Below are positions 58,540 to 64,000 of a stretch of DNA of 64,000 nt, piece after piece (positions within the stretch are counted from its first letter, which is position 1; each line of letters begins with the position of its first letter). The DNA is from Aldehydirespirator sp965205155 (GTDB lineage Bacteria; Actinomycetota; Acidimicrobiia; Acidimicrobiales; Aldehydirespiratoraceae). The notes beneath the pieces were generated by a model that saw only the letters and a program-made list of their open reading frames with translations, was not told where the DNA came from and did no database searches. The stretch lies in the NCBI GenBank assembly GCA_965205155.1, contig OZ242033.1:310001-374000 (forward strand), given 5' to 3'. The position numbers and the translations under genes were made by a program.

Positions 58540-60374
58540 CTCAGGACCACCTCGGGCACGCCCTCGGAGGCCACCTGAGCCACCTCGACCGTGCTTCCCG
58601 CCGCGGCCTGGTACTCGAAGAGAGCTCGGGCCAAGGGGTTGACGAAGCGCGACTCCAAGACGTTGCCGATGCCCCGTCCCCCGAAGGAGAGGTCGGCGGT
58701 GGCGAGCTCGTGGAGCTGGGCATGGGCGTCGGCGGACAGCTCGACGGCGATACCCGCCGAATCAGCGACCCGGGCCGCGATGTTGCTGAGCATCACGTCC
58801 GCGATATCGGCCGCGACGTCCGGCCTGATGAAGTCGAAGACGACCAGGTTGTCGCCCACACGATTCAGAAGCTCGGGGCGGTTGAGCTCCTCGGTGAAAT
58901 GCCGGCGGATCTCCTCGGTGACGCGGGCCTCAATGACGTCGTAGGAATCCTCGGGGGTGACCGTCGCGACCCTCGATCCCCGCCCGTGGGGGTCGAGTCT
59001 GGTCATGCCCAGATTGGATGTGAACACCACCAGCGTGTCGGAGAAGTGGACCGTGGTGCCCCGGCCGTCGGTCAGCCGCCCGTCGTCGAGCAGTTGCAGG
59101 AACTTGTCCAGAATTCGTGGATGAGCCTTCTCGATCTCATCGAACAGCAGCAACGCGTACGGCTTGCCGCGGACGGCATTGGTCAGCTCGCCTCCCCCTT
59201 CGAATCCGACATAGCCCGGCGGCGCGCCCACGAGCCGGTCGCCGGCGTGCTCCGATGTGAACTCGCTCATGTCGAAACGCACATAGGAGTCCTCACTGCC
59301 GAACACGAGCTCCGTCAGGGCCTTGGCGAGCTCCGTCTTGCCCACGCCGCTCGGCCCAGCGAAGAAGAGCACTCCCCGCGGGCGGCTCGAGCCCGCAGTG
59401 GTCTGGGCGCCGGACAGGCCCAACACCGCCCTTCGCAGGATGTCGGCAGCCTTGGTCACGGCCGCGGGCTGGCCGAGCACCCGCGTCGAGAGGGTCGCCT
59501 CTATGTCGTGGGACCGCAGTCGCTCCGCCAGAGCGCCGCGCCTCCAGGGGCTCTCCGCCGCGCCAAGGGTGTAGACCCGGACCGCGTCCTCAGCCTCGGC
59601 GTACGGGATCTGCTGATCGGCGAACAGTGCTGCGATGTCGAACAGGCTGGCGGTGGCCATCCCCTCGGTCCGGGCTGCGATGTGCTCGGCAGCCTGCTGA
59701 CGGTCCTCGCTCCGGCCGGCGCCGGTGAGCAGGGCTGCGGTGTCCTCACGGTCGGCCAGACTCGGCCATGGGACGGGAATGGACCGGATGCCCCGGTTTC
59801 CTGCCGTGAGCCAGGCGGGAAGGTCGTGCTCCCGCTCCACGACCCAGAACACGGGGTTGTACAGCGCTCGCCGGTCGGCGTCGGGGTCGACGCGGGGCGC
59901 AGCCTCATGGGACAGCTTCAGACACGACGCGAAGAAGGCGTGCTCGTGCGGTCCCAACTCGTTGGCACGGCCGGCCAACTGGCTCGCGTAGTCGAGCACC
60001 AGGCCCATGCGCGGGCTGCCACCCGCCGCGAACCGGCGCACCACTTCGGCCAGAGTGCTCAGATCGTCGGCTCGCTCGGAGCGCAGGTTCATGCCGGTCA
60101 GCTCGCGGGCATCGACCCACGCCGCTTCGGCGTCATCCGACACGACCCGGTACCCGTCGACCACGTCGTGCACGAGCAGGGCGTCGAACCCCGCATGGCG
60201 CAAGGTCACCGCCAGCGCGTCGACGATGGTGTCGGCCAGAGGCAGGTCCTCCAGGGGAAGGCGATAGCGGTCGCGCACATTTCCCGACAGAACGAACTGG
60301 GGGTGGACGGCCAGAAGCGACTCGACCTCCCGGAGCCAGGACGGCCACGACGCGTCGATCGGCGAACCGCTCAC
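58536..60374 (-). CDS. ClpB/ClpA-like AAA+ ATPase
   Basis: 612 residues. Residues 1-280 resemble a degenerate AAA domain (FVLSGNVRDRY, GLVLDYASQL, PVFWVVEREHDLP) without a P-loop. The C-terminal domain is of Clp D2 type: Walker A GPSGVGKT (340-347), RFDMSEFTSEHAGDRLVGAPPGYVG (pore loop GYVG 387-390), Walker B LLLFDEIEK (408-416), sensor FTSNLG, and FGGRGIGNVLE. It overlaps both neighbours by four bases. It may remodel or extract a phosphorylated complex. Confidence 0.9.
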   Translation of the reverse strand: MSGSPIDASWPSWLREVESLLAVHPQFVLSGNVRDRYRLPLEDLPLADTIVDALAVTLRHAGFDALLVHDVVDGYRVVSDDAEAAWVDARELTGMNLRSERADDLSTLAEVVRRFAAGGSPRMGLVLDYASQLAGRANELGPHEHAFFASCLKLSHEAAPRVDPDADRRALYNPVFWVVEREHDLPAWLTAGNRGIRSIPVPWPSLADREDTAALLTGAGRSEDRQQAAEHIAARTEGMATASLFDIAALFADQQIPYAEAEDAVRVYTLGAAESPWRRGALAERLRSHDIEATLSTRVLGQPAAVTKAADILRRAVLGLSGAQTTAGSSRPRGVLFFAGPSGVGKTELAKALTELVFGSEDSYVRFDMSEFTSEHAGDRLVGAPPGYVGFEGGGELTNAVRGKPYALLLFDEIEKAHPRILDKFLQLLDDGRLTDGRGTTVHFSDTLVVFTSNLGMTRLDPHGRGSRVATVTPEDSYDVIEARVTEEIRRHFTEELNRPELLNRVGDNLVVFDFIRPDVAADIADVMLSNIAARVADSAGIAVELSADAHAQLHELATADLSFGGRGIGNVLESRFVNPLARALFEYQAAAGSTVEVAQVASEGVPEVVLR

Positions 60375-61579
60375 CGGGGCCGAGACCTTGCCCGGGACTC
60401 GCCGCGACGGCGCCGGCGGGCCGCGACCGCCTGGCGAGCCTGAGGCACCACATCGACCGCCACCGCTCCCGGCCGTTGGTGGCTGACCAGTTCCAGTCCC
60501 ACTCCCTGGCTCTGCAGGTGCGCGCTCACCCGGCCGAAGTCCTTGCAGAAACTCACTTCGGCATCAGCGTCGAGCCGGGCGTCGGGGGCGCCCTCGGCCC
60601 TGACCAGCCTCAGGTCGACGAGTCCGTCGCGCACCCGCACGCCCACTGCGTGCTCGTCGGAGCCGCGCGCCGCGACGTACGCCTCCTCGCCGCTGAGAAC
60701 CTTAGTGGTGAACCCGGGTCCTACCTGGAGCCCGGACTCGCGGAAGGCGGCCTCGATCCGGGATGCAACAAAGCTCCTCTCGTAGTCTGTCTCCGCCGCC
60801 TTCCGGACCCGGGCCACGGTCGCCGTGTCTGTGCTCAGCAAGGGCGTCTCCCCGGTGACCGCACGGTGCAGCAGGGAGCGGCAGGCATCAACTGCTTCCC
60901 CCTCGAGACCGTGCAGCGTTGCCAGCAGCTCCCGGGCCCGGCGGCGCGACTCGGATCGCTCCGCCGCGGCGCGTTCGATCCGCTGCATCTCGGCCTTGGC
61001 GGCCACCAGACACGAGTCGAACTCGGCTGGTGACGCCCCCGCCAATCCGAGTACCTGCTGTTCGAGGCGGTCGCGCTCCGAAGGCGAGATGCCCTCCGGC
61101 AGGGCCTCGAGCAACCCGGCGATAGCGGACTCCCGATCGGTGCCCGTGCCCGCACCGCCCGCACTCTGCTCTGTTCTATACCGCCGGGCAGTCGGGGCAC
61201 GGGTCGCCTCGGTGGCGGCGCGGCGCAGTATGGCCTGTGCCGCCTCGCTCGAAGCCACCGAGGAGATCTTGGCTCGAATCTCCTGCTGGAACTCCTGCTG
61301 CTCAGCGCGGGCCAAGCTGTGCTCCGCTCCGGTCACCGCTTCCCGCGCCAGGCTGTTCCAAGATTCGAGATCCTCGGTGGCATCGCTGGCCGGATCCTTG
61401 GGAATCTCGAGGTGGAACACCTGGCTCAAGCCGTTTCGACGCCTGGCCTCGCCCACCAGTTGAAGCTCCTCGAGCCGCTCTGCCAGGCTCTCCCGTTCTG
61501 ATCTGGCTGCGGCCCGTTGGCGGGCCGCAGCCACTATCACTGGGTCAGTCCAGTACGAGGCGCACTTCGGTCCGCTCAT
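60371..61579 (-). CDS. Coiled-coil protein of unknown function
   Basis: 402 residues from ATG 61579 (GGGGAG upstream), beginning MSGPKCASYWTDP. Long helical coiled-coil segments (about 20-120 and 180-230, rich in Ala, Arg, Glu) are followed by an alpha/beta C-terminal region (about 240-390, VRKAAETDYERSFVASRIEAAFRESGLQVGPGF). Very basic C-terminal tail. It overlaps the ClpB-like gene by four bases and opens the operon. It might be the scaffold or substrate adaptor of the AAA+ protein; I do not recognise the family. Confidence 0.75.
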   Translation of the reverse strand: MSGPKCASYWTDPVIVAAARQRAAARSERESLAERLEELQLVGEARRRNGLSQVFHLEIPKDPASDATEDLESWNSLAREAVTGAEHSLARAEQQEFQQEIRAKISSVASSEAAQAILRRAATEATRAPTARRYRTEQSAGGAGTGTDRESAIAGLLEALPEGISPSERDRLEQQVLGLAGASPAEFDSCLVAAKAEMQRIERAAAERSESRRRARELLATLHGLEGEAVDACRSLLHRAVTGETPLLSTDTATVARVRKAAETDYERSFVASRIEAAFRESGLQVGPGFTTKVLSGEEAYVAARGSDEHAVGVRVRDGLVDLRLVRAEGAPDARLDADAEVSFCKDFGRVSAHLQSQGVGLELVSHQRPGAVAVDVVPQARQAVAARRRRRGESRARSRPR

Positions 61580-61695
61580 CCGCCCGCTCCCCGAACTCTC
61601 CTGCGACGGCGCTGACAGTCCGGCCGACAATAGTCCCGACCATCCCGACGGCGCTGAGCCGCGCCGTCGACGATCCCTTCAAGGGATCCGCCCCC

Positions 61696-62733
61696 TCAGC
61701 GTGACTGCAGCAGGCCGCGGTCAACCATGACCTCCGCGACCTGGATGGCGTTGAGGGCGGCGCCCTTGCGGAGGTTGTCGCCGGCCACGAACAGCGACAG
61801 GCCGTTGGGGCGGGTCGGGTCGCGGCGGATGCGGCCCACATAGGAGGGGTCGGCGCCGGCCGCCTTCAGCGGGGTGGGAACGTCGCTGAGGACCACGCCG
61901 GGCGCGCCGGACAGCACCTCGACCGCCGTCTCGGGGCCGATCGGGCGCTCGAACGACGCGCTGATCGACAGGGCATGGCCGCAATACACCGGCACCCGGA
62001 CGCAGGTGGCGGCCACCGTCAGGTCGGGAAGCTCGAGGATCTTGCGGCTCTCGTGGGTGAGCTTCTGCTCCTCGTCGGTCTCGCCGGTGCCGTCGTCGAC
62101 CATCGAGCCGGCCAGCGGGATCACGTTGAAGGCGATGGGCTCAGGGAACTTCTCGCCCGCCTGCAAGCCGACCGCGCCGCCGTCGAAGGTCAGCGACGGC
62201 GCGTCGTCGCCCGCCTTCTGCACCTGCTCGTGCAGCTCGTCCACCCCGGCCAGGCCGGCGCCGGAGACCGTCTGGTAGGTGGAGACCACCATGGCGACCA
62301 GGCCTGCCTCGGCGTCTAGGCGCTTGAGCGGGGGCATGGCCACCATGGTCGTGCAGTTGGGGTTGGCCACGATGCCCTTGGGGATCGAGTCCAGCGCGTG
62401 GGGGTTGACCTCGGACACCACCAGGGGAACGTCGGGGTCGCGCCGCCAGGCCGAGGAGTTGTCGATCACGACCGCGCCGGCCGCGGCCACCCGCTCGGCC
62501 AGGGCCCGGCTGGTGGTGGCTCCGGCGGAGAACAGGCACACGTCCAGGCCGGCGAAGTCGGCGAGCGCGGCGTCCTCCACCACGATGGCCCGGTCCCGCC
62601 AATGCAGGATGCGCCCGGCCGAGCGCGACGAGGCGAAGAAGCGCAGCCCGTGCACCGGGAAGTCGCGCTCGTCCAGCAGGGCACGCATGACCCCGCCCAC
62701 CTGTCCGGTTGCGCCGACGACTCCTACGTCCAT
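61696..62733 (-). CDS. asd: Aspartate-semialdehyde dehydrogenase
   Basis: 345 residues. NADP loop GATGQVGGVMRALL, catalytic Cys in IVANPNCTTMVAMPPL (about 129), and His in the C-terminal half (RVPVYCGHALSIS). It reduces aspartyl phosphate to the semialdehyde for lysine, threonine, methionine and diaminopimelate synthesis. It lies 25 bases after lysC, the usual actinobacterial order. Core chromosome gene, showing that the accessory region ends here. Confidence 0.97.
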   Translation of the reverse strand: MDVGVVGATGQVGGVMRALLDERDFPVHGLRFFASSRSAGRILHWRDRAIVVEDAALADFAGLDVCLFSAGATTSRALAERVAAAGAVVIDNSSAWRRDPDVPLVVSEVNPHALDSIPKGIVANPNCTTMVAMPPLKRLDAEAGLVAMVVSTYQTVSGAGLAGVDELHEQVQKAGDDAPSLTFDGGAVGLQAGEKFPEPIAFNVIPLAGSMVDDGTGETDEEQKLTHESRKILELPDLTVAATCVRVPVYCGHALSISASFERPIGPETAVEVLSGAPGVVLSDVPTPLKAAGADPSYVGRIRRDPTRPNGLSLFVAGDNLRKGAALNAIQVAEVMVDRGLLQSR

Positions 62734-62758
62734 GAGGCCGCAGGCTACCGGCGCCCGG

Positions 62759-63997
62759 TCAGTAGACGCTGGCGCGGTCGGCGGGGTCCTTGGCGAGCTC
62801 GAACGACTGGTGCAGCGCGCCGACGGCCTGCTCCATGTCGCCGGCCCGGATCACGCACGAGATGCGGATCGCGGAGGTGGAGATCATCTCGATGTTGATC
62901 CCGGCGGAGGCCAGCGTCTCGAACATCCGGGCGGCCACGCCCGGGTTGGTCTGCATGCCCGCGCCGATGAGGCTCACCCGGGCGATGCCGTCGTCGGCGG
63001 AGACGTCGTCGGCCCCCAGTTCATCGATCAGTCCCCGAGCGACGGCCCGGGCCGCTTCGAGCTGCAAACGGGGAACGGTGAAACTGATGTCGGTGACGCC
63101 CTGGCTCGACACGTTCTGAACGATCATGTCCACGTTCACGTCGCTGTCGGCCAGCGCGCGGAACAGCCGGCCGGCCACGCCGGGCTTGTCGGCGACCCCG
63201 GTGACGGTCATCTTCGCTTCGCTGGCGTCGTGAGTGACGGCAGAGATGATGGCGTGTTCCATGGCTTCCTCCCCGGTAACGGTCGTACCCGGCATCCAGC
63301 TGAAGGCGGACCGAACGTGCAGTTCCACGCCGTAGGTCCTGGCCAGCTCCACTGCCCGCATGGCCGGCTTCGGGCAGCCGCTGGCGGTCATCTCGAGCAG
63401 TTCATCGAATGAGATCACATCCATGCGCCGCGCTTCGGGCACTATGCGGGGGTCGGCGCTGAAGACCCCGGGAACATCGGTGTAGATCTCGCAGTAGTCG
63501 GCACCGAGGACGTGGGCCAGGGCCACCGCGGTGGTGTCGGAGCCGCCCCGGCCGAAGAACGTCACATCGCCGTCGCCTGACACCCCCTGCGAGCCGCCCA
63601 CCACCGGCACGAGGCCGCGGTCCAGCGCCTCGGTGATGCGCCTGGGGGTGATCCCGACGATCTTGGCGGCGGTGTGGGAGGAGTCGGTGCGGAAACCGGC
63701 CTGGCTGCCGGTGAACGACGCCGCGGCCACTCCCAGGTCGCTGAGCGCCATGGCCATGAGGGCACAAGCCTTGCGCTCGCCGCCGGTGATAAGCATGTCG
63801 ACCTCGCGACCGGGCGGGTCCGCGGCCACGTCGGAGGCCATCCGCAGCAGATCGTCGGTCTCGCTGCCCATGGCTGAGACAACCAGCACGATCTCGTCGC
63901 CATGGTTGCGGCGGCGCGCCACATGGTCGGCCACGACCCGGATGCGGTCGGGGCCGGCCACCGAGGTGCCACCGAACTTCTCTACGACGAATGCCAC
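62759..63997 (-). CDS. lysC: Aspartate kinase
   Basis: 412 residues, complete at the N-terminus (VEKFGGTSVAGPDRI) just inside the window. Catalytic region with GGSQGVSGDGDVTFFGRGGSDTTA and ELLEMTASGCPKPA, then two ACT domains (about 265-400) for feedback by lysine and threonine: TVTGVADKPGVAGRLF and SLIGAGMQTNPGVAARMFETLA. An internal start for the separate beta subunit, known in actinobacteria, may exist but was not resolved. It phosphorylates aspartate as the first step of the pathway completed by asd. Confidence 0.97.
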   Translation of the reverse strand: MAFVVEKFGGTSVAGPDRIRVVADHVARRRNHGDEIVLVVSAMGSETDDLLRMASDVAADPPGREVDMLITGGERKACALMAMALSDLGVAAASFTGSQAGFRTDSSHTAAKIVGITPRRITEALDRGLVPVVGGSQGVSGDGDVTFFGRGGSDTTAVALAHVLGADYCEIYTDVPGVFSADPRIVPEARRMDVISFDELLEMTASGCPKPAMRAVELARTYGVELHVRSAFSWMPGTTVTGEEAMEHAIISAVTHDASEAKMTVTGVADKPGVAGRLFRALADSDVNVDMIVQNVSSQGVTDISFTVPRLQLEAARAVARGLIDELGADDVSADDGIARVSLIGAGMQTNPGVAARMFETLASAGINIEMISTSAIRISCVIRAGDMEQAVGALHQSFELAKDPADRASVY

Positions 63998-64000
63998 GGC

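Noticed and set aside
30000..61600. Prophage origin for the polymerase region
   Set aside because: No integrase, terminase, portal, capsid or tail gene was recognised, and the genes are of envelope and signalling type; a phage source of the polymerase cannot be excluded.

Overview
The window is a 64 kb piece of a GC-rich actinobacterial-type chromosome. The main genes have strong GGAGG ribosome sites, many GTG/TTG starts, ATGA/GTGA stop-start overlaps, and some apparently leaderless promoters. An aspartate kinase-aspartate semialdehyde dehydrogenase pair marks core chromosome at the right end. A marine or host-associated Acidimicrobiia-like organism is my best guess, from style only; no rRNA or other marker is present. 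No tRNA, rRNA, CRISPR array, complete insertion sequence or phage structural gene was found.

Left part (1-8.9 kb): accessory genes, including a partial unknown protein, an OLD-like ATPase/TOPRIM nuclease (AT-richer), a DUF4143 ATPase with a repeat-bearing, apparently leaderless promoter, a leucine-rich-repeat-variant protein, an HNH nuclease, a secreted Calx-beta-like protein, a glutamine amidotransferase and a small membrane protein.

Catabolic block (8.9-29.9 kb): fifteen genes on the minus strand, most overlapping by 1-11 bases: HpaB-type flavin monooxygenase, UbiD-type decarboxylase, FadR-type GntR regulator, amidohydrolase, GlcG/HbpS-like protein, a complete oligopeptide-type ABC importer, RidA, gamma-glutamyltransferase-like hydrolase, M24/creatinase-like protein, cupin and DUF2848 protein. 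A divergent MFS transporter shares a FadR-type palindrome with the operon. A Fic/HipA-like module separates this block from a flavin reductase, which could serve the monooxygenase, and an EamA exporter.

The striking part is 30-54 kb. A 1789-residue protein carries the diagnostic motifs of both catalytic RNA polymerase subunits (beta then beta') in one chain, including the DFDGD catalytic loop, two zinc sites and a trigger loop. It overlaps by ATGA a 434-residue protein whose HTH and C-terminal region read like a very divergent sigma-54, which in turn overlaps by ATGA a bacterial enhancer-binding-protein AAA+ ATPase with ERYTDV where GAFTGA belongs. A shared 16-base motif of -24/-12 layout (CTGAC-N5-TTGCA/T) occurs at four sites, in front of three surrounding operons: lipoprotein/vWA/OmpA/membrane protein; NYN nuclease/HerA-like ATPase; metallopeptidase/membrane kinase. 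The simplest model is a self-contained second transcription system (polymerase, sigma, activator, own promoters) driving an envelope, nuclease/translocase and signalling apparatus. A large LRR protein and a frameshifted JAB-E1 pseudogene also lie here.

From 54 to 61.6 kb a minus-strand operon encodes a paralogous membrane kinase, PP2C phosphatase, zinc-ribbon-FHA protein, radical SAM protein, ClpB-like AAA+ ATPase and a coiled-coil protein: a phospho-signalling module that probably works with the convergent kinase. The window ends in asd and lysC.
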